From Pseudoruegeria sp039972875 (lineage in GTDB: Bacteria; Pseudomonadota; Alphaproteobacteria; Rhodobacterales; Rhodobacteraceae), in contig JBDWMA010000021.1 of assembly GCA_039972875.1 (NCBI GenBank), positions 1 to 64,000 on the forward strand: a stretch of DNA of 64,000 nucleotides. Reading direction: 5' to 3'. Below are positions 25,691-35,062 of the stretch, in pieces (position 1 is the first letter of the stretch; each line of letters opens with the position of its first letter). The position numbers and the translations under genes were made by a program. Below the pieces are notes generated by a model, which saw only the letters and a program-made list of their open reading frames with translations, ran no database searches and was not told the DNA's origin.

Positions 25691-26641
25691 ATGGCTAAAG
25701 CATTCGCATCCCAAGGGGATATGACGGAAAAGACAATCACCTTTGATGAAGTGGGGGAAGGCTTGTGGGCGTTCACCGCAGAAGGTGATCCAAATTCAGG
25801 TGTGATTATTGGCGACGACAGCGTGATGATTGTCGAGGCGCAGGCGACACCTCGATTGGCCAATAAGGTCATCGAAAAGGTTCGCGAAGTCACAGACAAG
25901 CCAATCAGCCATGTCGTGTTGACGCATTACCATGCTGTACGCGTGCTGGGGGCTTCTGCTTACGGGGCAGAACAGATTATCATGTCTGACACCGCCCGTG
26001 CGATGGTTGTGGAACGCGGTCAAGAAGATTGGGACAGCGAATTTCAACGCTTTCCGCGGCTTTTCGAAGGCTATGAAAGCATCCCCGGTTTGACTTATCC
26101 AACGGCGACATTCAGTGACAGCATGACCGTCTATTTGGGCAAGCGTCGCGTTGACATCAAACACATTGGCCGTGCGCATACGGCAGGTGATGCGGTGATC
26201 CATGTGCCCGATCAGAACGTAATGTTTACGGGGGACATCGTTGAAGATCATTCCGCGTGTTACTGTGGCGACGGCTATTTTGGCGATTGGGGCCAGACAC
26301 TCGATAATATTAAAGCCTATGATGTGGACGCAATTGCGCCGGGTCGCGGTGCTGCGTTGATTGGCAAAGAGGCTGTTGAACGCGCTATCGAAAGCACACG
26401 AGATTTTGTCGAGAGCACATACCGCCCTGCCCAAAAGGTTGCGATGAAAGGTGGCAGTCTGAAAGACGCATGGGATGCCGTGCGTTCTGAATGTGATCCG
26501 AAGTTCAAAGATTATGCGATTTATGAACATTGCTTGCCGTTTAACGTGAGCCGGGCCTATGACGAGGCACGAGGCATTTGGCACCCACGCATTTGGACTG
26601 ACAAGCGCGATTTGGATATGTGGGCACAATTGCAGGGATAG
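25691..26641 (+). CDS. MBL-fold protein with altered metal motif, fourth gene of the hmg operon
   Basis: A 316-residue metallo-beta-lactamase-fold protein. Where active MBL enzymes have HxHxDH it reads H79-Y-H-A-V-R84, so the metal-ligand Asp and third His are replaced by Val and Arg. Later ligand positions remain: H in RAHTAGD and D in FTGDIVEDHS. Such a site could bind one metal or need a changed mechanism. It is the last gene of the hmgA-maiA-fahA operon (12-nt gap), and a role in hydrolysing a side product of homogentisate degradation, or a glyoxalase II-like role, is plausible. No substrate can be assigned. A second ATG 10 codons in is an alternative start. Confidence 0.8.
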   Translation: MAKAFASQGDMTEKTITFDEVGEGLWAFTAEGDPNSGVIIGDDSVMIVEAQATPRLANKVIEKVREVTDKPISHVVLTHYHAVRVLGASAYGAEQIIMSDTARAMVVERGQEDWDSEFQRFPRLFEGYESIPGLTYPTATFSDSMTVYLGKRRVDIKHIGRAHTAGDAVIHVPDQNVMFTGDIVEDHSACYCGDGYFGDWGQTLDNIKAYDVDAIAPGRGAALIGKEAVERAIESTRDFVESTYRPAQKVAMKGGSLKDAWDAVRSECDPKFKDYAIYEHCLPFNVSRAYDEARGIWHPRIWTDKRDLDMWAQLQG

Positions 26642-26701
26642 GATCTAAACACGTTGTAGGTGTGAGGTGGCGTTTCGCGTTTAAGCTATATCCCTATGAT
26701 A

Positions 26702-26738
26702 AGGTGGTGGCGGCTTATGCAGTCCCCGTTCACCACCT
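26702..26738 (+). terminator. stem-loop downstream of the homogentisate operon
   Basis: Perfect 8-bp arms AGGTGGTG and CACCACCT enclose a 21-nt loop about 60 nt past the MBL stop. It is the first of two hairpins in tandem and probably part of the operon's 3' end. Confidence 0.5.
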
Positions 26739-26751
26739 CCTGTGATTTTAT

Positions 26752-26778
26752 GCGGTGGCCAATTGGCTTGGCCACCGC
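26752..26778. terminator. strong 11-bp hairpin downstream of the homogentisate operon
   Basis: Perfect arms GCGGTGGCCAA and TTGGCCACCGC with a 5-nt loop (TTGGC). No T-run follows; it may be a Rho-linked terminator or an mRNA end-protecting element. Confidence 0.6.
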
Positions 26779-27392
26779 CCTCGAATTGGGACTGTTTAAT
26801 GGCGAATTAATCAATCTGGCCATCAATGCGTCTGCACCTGAATTTGAGAGTGTAAACGGCATCGGGGTGAAAACGTTGAGCCTTGATACAGTCAAAGATG
26901 ATCTGAACTATGATGCCGCCACACGATATCTAGGCGGGAAACAGCGTGATTTATTCGATCCAACCTAAGCAATATGTCGTCGTGCGCTGGGCTACGACCC
27001 AAAAACACAGGGCAATTTTTGCGGGTAGAGGGTAAATGCGAATGCCCCCGCGTTTATGGTCCAACCGCTCGTCGCAGAGAGCATATCAATGGTGGCGAAT
27101 GGCAGTTTTATGACGGAACTGGCGGTGCTATTCACCCGTAAGGTTATCCATTTCGATTTGACGAGTCCCTGAAACTCCTAAAACGACGCAAGACAAAATT
27201 AGGAATTGCCAAAGCATAAGCGGAGCCGACCCTTTTCAAGGTGATGATAAGTTTTCAGCGGATTATGACGAAGATAAGACGCACAAAATTGTAAAAATGC
27301 CCCTTTGTGCGACGGGTCTGAAGGGCATCAACGTACAACACTAAAATGGACACGGGTGTTGTTGACCATTTTTTAACAAAAGGAACGTTTTT
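26779..27392. other. intergenic region with possible gene remnant
   Basis: No intact gene is supported. A plus-strand frame continues from the hairpins to 26968, but it has no recognisable motif. Another frame from about 27022 to 27219 reads like coding sequence (ING-GEWQFYDGTGG and a lysine-rich tail) but is interrupted by a stop at 27139-27141, so this may be a decayed gene I cannot identify. An inverted repeat, ACAACAC (27335-27341) and GTGTTGT (27356-27362), lies just upstream of the RND adaptor gene and could be an operator. Confidence 0.4.
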
Positions 27393-28508
27393 TTGCGACA
27401 ATTGATTATCCTTCTCATTTCGGCGGGTATCCTCTGTACCGTGTATTTATTTTCTTTCGGAGTACCTGAGTCGATTAAACAGGCCGTTGGAATTGAGGTG
27501 ACGCAATCTGGGGATCAGCCGCAGGAGCGCGGTGAGCGCCCTGAAAGGGGAGCGCAGGAAACGGCCGTCGTCATGAATCCCTTGACGGAAAGAGCTTACA
27601 ATTTGGTCTTAAGCACGATTGGCACGGCAACCTCTTTGCGCAGTGTGGACGTTGTGTCTGGAGTAGCGGGAGAAATCATAGCCATTTCAATTGATGCGAA
27701 CAGTGAGGTTGCCGCAGGGGATGTTCTTTTGCAATTGGACAACCGTGCAGAACAGCTCGCGTTGGACGCTGCCATGGCCGAAAAACAGCAAGCACAGGAT
27801 CTGTTTGATCGCTACGACACGCTTCGTAAAAATGGTAATTTAACGATTACTGACATCACATTCACCGAGGCCGAAGTCGCCTTGAAACTGGCTCAGGTTA
27901 ATGTCGACATTGCGCAAGAGGTATTGAATGAACGCACCATCACCGCAGCAATCGGTGGCACGCTTGGTCTCGGTGATCTGCATCTGGGTGACTACGTGAA
28001 TGTAGGTGATTTCGTTGTAACAATCGACGATTCCAGCGCCATCGTTGCAGAATTTGAAGTCCCCGAACGTTCAATAGCGCTGCTGGAGGTTGGAAAACCA
28101 GTTTTGATTGATACGCCCACTTACGCGGGGCGTGTTTTTGAAGGAGCGATTACAGCCTTTGATACCGCCCTTGACCCAACCTCGCGGAGTGCAACGGTTC
28201 GTGCGCAAATTGACAACACGGATGGGGGGCTAATCGCTGGTATGACATTTACGGTTCGGATCAACGAAAAGACGGAACCGCTCCCAGTTTTGCCGGCCAC
28301 GGCCATTATTTGGGATCGAGAGGGCGCTAAAATTTGGGAAGTCGAAGATGGCACTGTTACCCCGCACCCAGTGGCCATCCGATATCGCAACGGCACCCGT
28401 GTTTGGGTTGAAACGGATGTGGAAATCGGTGCGTCCATCGTCACAGAAGGGGGTGCGAAATTGCGCGCTGGTACGCGTGTAACAGAAACCGCAGGAACTC
28501 AAAGATGA
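27393..28508 (+). CDS. RND efflux periplasmic adaptor (membrane fusion protein)
   Basis: A 371-residue HlyD/AcrA-type adaptor. It has an N-terminal hydrophobic anchor (residues 3-25), a lipoyl-like half (SGVAGEIIAISIDANSEVAAGDVLLQLD), a coiled-coil hairpin (about 120-175), the second lipoyl half (LGLGDLHLGDYVNVGD) and a beta-barrel. The start is TTG behind AAGGAACG. It bridges the inner-membrane pump to an outer-membrane channel, not encoded here. Its stop overlaps the pump start by 4 bp. The pump's substrate is unknown. Confidence 0.92.
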   Translation: MRQLIILLISAGILCTVYLFSFGVPESIKQAVGIEVTQSGDQPQERGERPERGAQETAVVMNPLTERAYNLVLSTIGTATSLRSVDVVSGVAGEIIAISIDANSEVAAGDVLLQLDNRAEQLALDAAMAEKQQAQDLFDRYDTLRKNGNLTITDITFTEAEVALKLAQVNVDIAQEVLNERTITAAIGGTLGLGDLHLGDYVNVGDFVVTIDDSSAIVAEFEVPERSIALLEVGKPVLIDTPTYAGRVFEGAITAFDTALDPTSRSATVRAQIDNTDGGLIAGMTFTVRINEKTEPLPVLPATAIIWDREGAKIWEVEDGTVTPHPVAIRYRNGTRVWVETDVEIGASIVTEGGAKLRAGTRVTETAGTQR

Positions 28509-31500
28509 GCGTTGAACGTAGATTGCACAAAACAGGGCTTGCCAGCCTTTTTGTGGCGCGGCCCATCCTTGGCCTTGTCTTAAATCTCTTGATTGTTATC
28601 GCGGGCCTGGCTGCACTTAGCAGCGTTGATGTCCGCGAAATGCCGGATGTCGATCGCCCGGTTTTATCGGTGAGTACCACCTATGAAGGCGCGGTTCCCG
28701 CCACAGTCGATAGCGAAGTGACACAAGTCTTAGAAGACGCCCTGAGCGGCCTTGATGGGCTATCGTTCATGGAGTCCAAATCCAGTGCGGGATCCAGCCG
28801 AATTACGATTGATCTGTCTGACGGAACAGATGTGGATGTTGCTGCCAACGAGGCCCGTGAAATAGTATCGGCCACTGCACGATCCTTGCCAGATGATGCC
28901 GAAGAACCGACCGTTACCAAAAGCGATAGCAATTCGGACGCGATCATTCGGCTCGCATTGTTAGGGGATGCCAGTTTTGATGAATTGACCCAGATTGCCG
29001 AAGGCATGATCTATGAGCGGCTTTCAACGATTGATGGCATCGCTGAAGTGACCGTGCAAGGTGATCGGTCGAACGAATTCCAGGTCGGTTTGGACATGCC
29101 TTCCTTGCTTAGCCGGGGATTAACAATTTTTGATGTCAGTGAGGCGCTTGCCGCATTGCGCGATGACACAGCCCTTGGGTCACTGGAAGGCACAAGCCAA
29201 ACCCTGGCCTTGAGCGTTGCCAACCAAGACGTCACTGTTGAGATCATCGAAGGTTTGCAAATTGACGGCGCCACACAAGTGGCGGACGTGGCTTTGGTTC
29301 AATTGCTGCCAGAGGAAACTTCGGTTTTTGCCCGTGTAAATGGTCAAGCCGCTATTAGTTTGGACATCACGCGGCAATCGGTCGGGAATACGTTGGAAAT
29401 ATCACAGGCCGTCAATGTCGCCGTGGAAGAACTGCGGCAACAAATGCCTGACGGAGTTGAGTTGGTCATCGCCTCAGATGACGGGGTTTTCATCGAAGGG
29501 TCTATCCAAGAGGTCGTGACATCAATTTTGTTGGCTACAGCAATTGTAATCGCGGTGATCTTTGTATTCTTACGGTCGCCACGTGCAACTTTGATCCCTG
29601 CGATCACTATCCCTGTGGCATTGATTGGTACCATGGCTGCGATTTGGATCACGGGGTTTTCGGTGAATACCATCAGCCTTTTGGCGCTTGTTCTGGCAAC
29701 GGGGATGGTTGTCGATGATGCGATTGTGGTCGTTGAAAACATCGTTCGCAAACGGTCAGAAGGCATGGGCCCCTTTGCGGCCGCCGCTGCCGGTACGAAT
29801 GAGGTATTCTTTGCTGTTATTTCGACAACTGCGACGCTTGCCGCCGTATTTATACCAATTTCATTTCTGCCCGGGCAGGCGGGTGGCGTATTTTCTGAAT
29901 TTGGGTTCGTTTTGGCATTCGCAGTCACGTTGTCATCGATTACCGCGTTAACTCTTGCACCGGTTTTGTCAGCATTGCTGGACCCTGGAAAATCAAAAGC
30001 ATCACAGGAAACTGATACCGCAGCGTCCGGGGTCTTGGCGCGCGGTTTTGATGCCGTGATGGACTGGTCCATTCGCACACCTGTTTTGGTTCTGTCTATT
30101 GCTGGGGCTATGGTCATTTACGCGGTTAGTGTCGCCACTACCTTGCCGTCTACGGTCACCCCGACAGAGGATCGTGGATTTTTTATTGTGCAAGCCCGTG
30201 GGGCGTCTGACACAACGTTGGACTATCTTGATACACAGGTCGTCTTGGCGGAAAATGTTCTTGCGCCCTATCTCAAAAGCGGTGAAATCGAAACAATCCA
30301 AAGCATCGTGGGCATTGGTGGTGGCACAAGTGCGCTTGTTATTGTGCTGCTACCGGACTGGCAGGATCGGGATTTTTCGCAAGCTGAATTGGTAGCGAAA
30401 GTTAGCAGGCAACTTGCCTCAATTCCCGGTGTGCAAATCAGTGCACGATCCACCAATAGTTTGAACATTCGAGGTGCTGGTAGTGGGCTTGGGCTTGCTG
30501 TGACGGGCGACAATCTTACAGATTTAACAGCCGCTGCCGAAACATTGGTCGCCGCGATGTCAAAAGATGAGGCATTTTTGAACCCTCAGCTTTCATCATC
30601 CCCCGTCAACGCGGAACTGCAGTTAACCGTGGATCAGGCCGTCGCACGCGATATGGGCTTAGCGCCTACTTCTGTGACTGGCTTGGTGAGCGCATTGGTG
30701 CAGGGGGATGTTGCCGTAAGTGTCTTTGAAAACGATACTGAAATTGATGTGAATGTCGTGCCCGGTGGCCCGGCAATCGATGACCCATCTGACATTGAAT
30801 CGATCTCAATTCGATTGGATGACGGATCCTATGTGCCACTGTCTTCTTTGGCCACTTTGGATTCAGTTGTGACAGATGCGCAAGTTGAGCGGCTTGGCGG
30901 AGCATTATCAGTGGCCTTGCAAGCCAATCTTGGGGACGGCGTAAACCTCTCTGATGCAATGACCGCTGCCCGCACATTGGCGGCTGATGTGCTGCCAGAT
31001 GGGGTTGGTTTAACGTTCACCGGAGAGGCCGCGACGCTGAACGACAGTACCCAAGCGATGTATATCGTTTTTGGAACGGCATTGCTCATCGTTATGTTGG
31101 TTCTGGCGGCGCAATTTGAAAGTTTCGCAAGCGCGGTGGTGATCATGCTTACGGTTCCGTTCGGGCTTGCGGCGGCGTTGTTGGCGATTTCGTTCAGCGG
31201 TGGGTCTCTAAATTACTACAGCCAGATTGGTTTGGTGATGCTTATTGGTGTTATGGCAAAGAACGGCATTTTGATTGTCGAGTTTGCAAACCAGCTTCGT
31301 GAAGCGGGCCAAGACATCGATACCGCCATTCGCAATGCGCTGCGATTGCGTATTCGTCCCGTTATGATGACAATGGTTTCAACTGTTCTGGGTGGGTTAC
31401 CTCTCGTGCTGACATCTGGTGCTGGCGCTGAGGCACGGATGGAGGTCGGTTGGGTCATCGTGGGTGGTTTGGGTTTTGCGACGATTTTTACATTGTTTCT

Positions 31501-31600
31501 TACACCAATCTTTTATCGATGGATCACCAACTGGGGCAGCATACCCGGCGCCGCATCAAAGCGGCTTGCGCACGAATTGGCATCAGTGTCTCAACCCTGA
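28505..31600 (+). CDS. RND efflux pump inner-membrane transporter
   Basis: A 1031-residue AcrB/MexF-type pump of full length, with two repeats of large periplasmic loops and 12 transmembrane segments. Proton-relay residues are conserved: the TM4 pair DD in MVVDDAIVVVENI and the lysine in AKNGILIVEFAN. It extrudes small toxic or signalling molecules through the adaptor encoded upstream. No regulator is attached, and the two genes form a pair without a third TolC-type gene. Confidence 0.94.
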   Translation: MSVERRLHKTGLASLFVARPILGLVLNLLIVIAGLAALSSVDVREMPDVDRPVLSVSTTYEGAVPATVDSEVTQVLEDALSGLDGLSFMESKSSAGSSRITIDLSDGTDVDVAANEAREIVSATARSLPDDAEEPTVTKSDSNSDAIIRLALLGDASFDELTQIAEGMIYERLSTIDGIAEVTVQGDRSNEFQVGLDMPSLLSRGLTIFDVSEALAALRDDTALGSLEGTSQTLALSVANQDVTVEIIEGLQIDGATQVADVALVQLLPEETSVFARVNGQAAISLDITRQSVGNTLEISQAVNVAVEELRQQMPDGVELVIASDDGVFIEGSIQEVVTSILLATAIVIAVIFVFLRSPRATLIPAITIPVALIGTMAAIWITGFSVNTISLLALVLATGMVVDDAIVVVENIVRKRSEGMGPFAAAAAGTNEVFFAVISTTATLAAVFIPISFLPGQAGGVFSEFGFVLAFAVTLSSITALTLAPVLSALLDPGKSKASQETDTAASGVLARGFDAVMDWSIRTPVLVLSIAGAMVIYAVSVATTLPSTVTPTEDRGFFIVQARGASDTTLDYLDTQVVLAENVLAPYLKSGEIETIQSIVGIGGGTSALVIVLLPDWQDRDFSQAELVAKVSRQLASIPGVQISARSTNSLNIRGAGSGLGLAVTGDNLTDLTAAAETLVAAMSKDEAFLNPQLSSSPVNAELQLTVDQAVARDMGLAPTSVTGLVSALVQGDVAVSVFENDTEIDVNVVPGGPAIDDPSDIESISIRLDDGSYVPLSSLATLDSVVTDAQVERLGGALSVALQANLGDGVNLSDAMTAARTLAADVLPDGVGLTFTGEAATLNDSTQAMYIVFGTALLIVMLVLAAQFESFASAVVIMLTVPFGLAAALLAISFSGGSLNYYSQIGLVMLIGVMAKNGILIVEFANQLREAGQDIDTAIRNALRLRIRPVMMTMVSTVLGGLPLVLTSGAGAEARMEVGWVIVGGLGFATIFTLFLTPIFYRWITNWGSIPGAASKRLAHELASVSQP

Positions 31601-31782
31601 TGATCGCAGAATGTGGTGGAACATGTTTGGTTCTACTGTGCATGTCGGGTTTCTTTCGACGGTTATGCCCACCCGCAGCCAAATCACTCCATTAAAGTGA
31701 TGCGGGTAACCGCCTACACAGCGTTGCCAACAAATAGCACTGCGGGCCGAGTAGGGGAGCGTGGTGTATTTCACAGGATGTT

Positions 31783-31804
31783 GTGCGGGCAAGTTTGCCC
31801 GCAC
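31783..31804 (-). terminator. hairpin downstream of the CMD-family gene
   Basis: Ten-base arms GTGCGGGCAA and TTGCCCGCAC with a 2-nt centre, 20 nt beyond the minus-strand stop at 31825. It lies between two convergent operons (RND pump and CMD/SDR) and could end both transcripts. Confidence 0.6.
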
Positions 31805-31824
31805 CATCGGGTAGACGAAGCCCG

Positions 31825-32199
31825 CTATGTTTCTGAATCTGAGCTACAAATCTCGCATAGGGTATTTAATGCGTTAATGGTTGCGGGCAATCCGCCATAC
31901 AATGCCATTTGCCAAATAACCTCGGCGATTTCTGTTTCGCTTAGGCCTGTTTTTAATCCTGCCTCTATGTTGATCCGTAATTGTGGGGCCGTTTGAGCAC
32001 CCATGGCGGCCAATGCTGCGATTGTTGCCACGTACCGAGATTTCATATCAAGACCGGGGCGGCCATAGAAACGCCCGTAGGCCATATCAATGACAGTATC
32101 GGCCATTCCCGGTAGAAGGTGACCATAACGGTCTTCCAGTACATCTCGAACGCCGGGGTTTAGATCGTCGGCTAATTGTTTACCGTCTGTGTATGTCAT
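31825..32199 (-). CDS. carboxymuconolactone decarboxylase-family protein
   Basis: A 124-residue all-helical protein of gamma-carboxymuconolactone decarboxylase type (GMADTVIDMAYGRFYGRPGLDMKSRYVATIAALAAMG, then IAEVIWQMALYGGLPATINAL). It lacks the CxxC of AhpD-type peroxidases, so a decarboxylase-like or isomerase-like role is more likely than an antioxidant one. It overlaps the upstream SDR gene by 4 bp and is presumably its partner in a short catabolic or detoxification route. The reaction is not assignable. Confidence 0.82.
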   Translation of the reverse strand: MTYTDGKQLADDLNPGVRDVLEDRYGHLLPGMADTVIDMAYGRFYGRPGLDMKSRYVATIAALAAMGAQTAPQLRINIEAGLKTGLSETEIAEVIWQMALYGGLPATINALNTLCEICSSDSET

Positions 32200-32954
32200 C
32201 TTATAGCCCCGCCTAGGGTATACCCACCATCTACGACAATGCCTTGACCCGTTATAAATTCAGACTCGTCAGATAAAAGAAACGCGGCAGCACCTGTCAC
32301 GTCTTCTGGACGCCCGTTTCGGCGAAGTGGGGTGTGATCAGATAGACGTATAGATAGCCCCGGATCTATTACCTTATCAGCCATAGGAGTCAGAATGATC
32401 CCCGGATTAATTGCATTGATTCTATTTCCTTTTGGGCCCTCTTCGATGGCCCAGACTCTGACCATCGCAAGGAGCGCGGCCTTTGTTGCGGCGTAGGCCC
32501 CTGAACCGGGCATAACGGCATCGGCTGTCCACGACGCATTTATCAAAACTGCACCCTGTTCCATATGTGGCAAACATTGCGCAACGGTCTGCTGAGTACC
32601 GACTAAGTTAATCTGAATAAGTTTTTTAAAGTCGGAGGCTCTGGTCGTGACGAGTGGTTTGAAGTCACCCAGATAACCCGCATTGGCGAATACGGCATCC
32701 AGTTTACCGTAATGCGCCATCATTGCATTTAGGTTCGATCCAATGGTCTGAGGGTTGGCAATATCACAAGCCTGCACCAACGCAGACCCTCCCGTCGTGC
32801 GAATTTCCTCTGCGACCGCTTCAAGTGGGGCGGTCCGTCGCCCCCATAGCGTTACAGAAGCGCCCTCATTCGCAAGCCGTAGGGCAACAGTACGCCCCAT
32901 GCCACTACCGGCACCCGTGATTAAAACTGATCGGTCCTTAAATCGCGCTTCCAT
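32196..32954 (-). CDS. short-chain dehydrogenase/reductase
   Basis: A 252-residue classical SDR. It has the cofactor motif TGAGSGMGRTVALRL, the NAG (here FANAGYL), and the Ser..YxxxK catalytic set in NASWTADA, then YAATKAALLAMV. It oxidises or reduces an alcohol or ketone, probably NAD(P)-linked. Divergent to a LysR regulator (104-nt gap), which likely controls it together with the overlapping CMD-family gene. The substrate is unknown. Confidence 0.88.
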   Translation of the reverse strand: MEARFKDRSVLITGAGSGMGRTVALRLANEGASVTLWGRRTAPLEAVAEEIRTTGGSALVQACDIANPQTIGSNLNAMMAHYGKLDAVFANAGYLGDFKPLVTTRASDFKKLIQINLVGTQQTVAQCLPHMEQGAVLINASWTADAVMPGSGAYAATKAALLAMVRVWAIEEGPKGNRINAINPGIILTPMADKVIDPGLSIRLSDHTPLRRNGRPEDVTGAAAFLLSDESEFITGQGIVVDGGYTLGGAIR

Positions 32955-33058
32955 GAGAACGTTACCTTTTTTGTGCTTGCTCCAAAGGCAATGTGCATAA
33001 TAAATTAAAGTTTGATAATTTGAATAATTGTTGGATCATTAAGAAGGATATATTTGCA

Positions 33059-33934
33059 ATGGATCTGTTTACGAGCATGCGAACATTTGTCGAAGTTGTT
33101 CATGCGGGCTCGATGAATGGGGCAGCTCAGCGGCTAAATGTAACCAGCACCCTTGTGGGACAACGGATTGCGGCGCTTGAAGCTCACTTGCAAGTCAAGT
33201 TACTTAATCGGACCACACGCCAGCAGAGCCTCACAAAATTTGGTGAAAGTTATCTGGAACATTGCCGGGACATTCTGGACATGGTTTTGGTGTCCGAAGG
33301 CAAGGCCAATGATCAGCAAGATACAGTTTTGGGAAGCCTTCGAATTGCCGCCCCGGTGAGTTTTGGGACTTCTGTACTGGTCCCCGCACTCAAACAGTTT
33401 TCTGACGCGGTGCCGGGTGTCGAAATTGAGCTCATTCTGTCTGACACCAATGAAGATCTGATCGCAGCAGGCATTGATGTGGCATTTCGCATTGGCCGCC
33501 TCGAAGACAGTACTCTCCTTCAAACAAAGCTGTCCCCCTATCGCATGACAGTCTGTGCGTCACCCGATGTCTTAAAAGACCAAGAACGGCCTATAAGCCC
33601 GTCGGATTTGGCGCGGTTTCAAGCCGTTCTCTTTTCCAAAACGGGTCGTAGGCCATGGCGGTTTTCTAAGGGGGTGCAGTTTGAGACATGGACACCACAG
33701 GCGACGCTGTCTGTGAATTCAGGCCAAGCGGTACGGATGGCTGTACTTGCGGGTATGGGGATCGCAATGTTGCCCGAAGTTCTAGTGCGCGACGATTTTG
33801 CGGCAGGTAGGATTACGCGTGTGTTGTCTGATTGGGATCTTCCTGAACAACCCATGTCGCTGGTTTATCACCGAGATCGGTATCGACCGCAAAGACTGGT
33901 GAAATTCATCGATTTTGCGCGCGAGTATTTCTAA
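33059..33934 (+). CDS. LysR-family regulator
   Basis: A 291-residue LTTR with an N-terminal HTH (FVEVVHAGSMNGAAQRLNVTSTLVGQRIAALEAHLQVKLLNRTTR) and a periplasmic-binding-like effector domain (VLGSLRIAAPVSFG, IELILSDTNEDLIAAGIDVAFRIG). The sequence upstream of the ATG at 33059 lies in an AT-rich promoter and is not family-like, so this start is chosen. Divergent to the SDR-CMD pair, which is the probable target. It belongs to the CrgA/DsdC-type subgroup by its VAFRIGRLEDS segment. Confidence 0.88.
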   Translation: MDLFTSMRTFVEVVHAGSMNGAAQRLNVTSTLVGQRIAALEAHLQVKLLNRTTRQQSLTKFGESYLEHCRDILDMVLVSEGKANDQQDTVLGSLRIAAPVSFGTSVLVPALKQFSDAVPGVEIELILSDTNEDLIAAGIDVAFRIGRLEDSTLLQTKLSPYRMTVCASPDVLKDQERPISPSDLARFQAVLFSKTGRRPWRFSKGVQFETWTPQATLSVNSGQAVRMAVLAGMGIAMLPEVLVRDDFAAGRITRVLSDWDLPEQPMSLVYHRDRYRPQRLVKFIDFAREYF

Positions 33935-34042
33935 TATATTGACCGCTCTTTTATTTGTGCATTTGTAAATGCCGATCCATGAAGACAGGCCCCGTTATAA
34001 CTCGCGAAGGATTGGTCGAAGTCCTCCCACAGCAGGGCCCTG

Positions 34043-34963
34043 CTATTTCGGCAAAAACCTATGTGGATTGCTTAACAACCAGTCTCTGACTTGCAAAGAC
34101 ACCAAAGACGGCTTTATACGCGTGCTGTGCGTTACAAACCACGTGCGCATAATAGGAACACCAACAACATCCAGCGCGATAAGGCGACCTGTTTCTAATT
34201 CATTTGCAACCGTGTGGGCGGATAAAAGGGCAATGCCTAGGCTGCTCAAGACAGATTGTTTTATCGTCTCATTTGAGGTCATTTCAATTTTCTTCAATTC
34301 GCGCCCTTTGGCGATTTCATCAAAGAAGCGTTCGGTCAAAATGCGTGTGCCAGAGCCCATTTCTCTGATGACAAAGCTTTCGTCAACCAGTTCAACCGCA
34401 TCTATATTTTTCTTTTGTGCGAGCAGGTGATCAGGGCGTGCAATGATGATGTGAGGGTGCGGGGCCATTGATTTGGCCTCCACGACCGGCATTCGGGGCG
34501 GACGTCCCATAATACAAATGTCGTATTCGCCTCGTTCAATACCCTGAAGAATCGTTCCACGGTTTCCAACACGCAATGTAACGGCAACATCGGGCATTTC
34601 TTTTGCCAACTGAGCGACGATTTCGGGTGCAAAATACTTGCCCGTACTGACCACGCCTAGCGTCACGCTGCCGCAGTTACCGCTCTCCATCGCCTTAATA
34701 TCACGGATCGCGCGTGTCATTGATGCTGTGATTTCTTCATAGGATTTGAGTAAAGCATACCCTACAGGAGTAACGTTCGAAACTGTTTTACTTTCCCGCG
34801 TTATCAGCGGAGATCCAATCGTTTCTTCTAGTGTTTTCAATTGGCTATGGACCGCAGGGCCCGTAATTCCAAGGGCCTGAGATGCCTCTAAAATTGTGCG
34901 ATTTTGTGCAACGGCTGCAAGCGCGCGTAGCTGTTTTAACGTGATTTGATGTGCTCGTTTCAT
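34043..34963 (-). CDS. cbbR: CbbR-type LysR regulator of the Calvin operon
   Basis: A 306-residue LTTR. The HTH is at residues about 8-60 (ITLKQLRALAAVAQNRTILEASQALGITGPAVHSQLKTLEETIGSPLI), followed by the effector domain (GSVTLGVVSTGKYFAPEIVAQLAKEMPDVAVTLRVGNRGTIL), the CbbR pattern. It is divergent to the cbb operon with a 99-nt intergenic region, the classical cbbR-cbb arrangement. CbbR activates RuBisCO operons in response to metabolites such as RuBP, ATP or NADPH. The position, more than the sequence, makes the assignment firm. Confidence 0.88.
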   Translation of the reverse strand: MKRAHQITLKQLRALAAVAQNRTILEASQALGITGPAVHSQLKTLEETIGSPLITRESKTVSNVTPVGYALLKSYEEITASMTRAIRDIKAMESGNCGSVTLGVVSTGKYFAPEIVAQLAKEMPDVAVTLRVGNRGTILQGIERGEYDICIMGRPPRMPVVEAKSMAPHPHIIIARPDHLLAQKKNIDAVELVDESFVIREMGSGTRILTERFFDEIAKGRELKKIEMTSNETIKQSVLSSLGIALLSAHTVANELETGRLIALDVVGVPIMRTWFVTHSTRIKPSLVSLQVRDWLLSNPHRFLPK

Positions 34964-34993
34964 TCAGAAATATTTACACAACTGTCGAAAAAA

Positions 34994-35006
34994 TGAAATT
35001 TAATTA
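34994..35006. promoter_or_regulatory. putative CbbR (LysR-type) box
   Basis: TGA-N7-TTA (TGA at 34994-34996, TTA at 35004-35006) fits the TNA-N7-TNA form of CbbR sites and lies in the cbbR-fbp divergent promoter. AT-rich sequence makes chance matches easy, so this is tentative. Confidence 0.35.
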
Positions 35007-35062
35007 TTTATCTCACAATGTGCACTGTCGGAGCAACCCAACTGGGACGGGAGGCTCGGAGA

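Noticed and set aside
26696..26968. 90-codon ORF across the two hairpins
   Set aside because: Its sequence is dominated by the hairpin arms, which form better as RNA structures; no motif seen.
28505..31600. RND pump as part of the cryptic amino-acid export system
   Set aside because: It is over 20 kb from that operon, on the other strand, with its own adaptor; LysE already fits the export role.
31450..31695. 81-codon ORF overlapping the 3' end of the RND pump gene
   Set aside because: Out-of-frame shadow of the pump's C-terminus.
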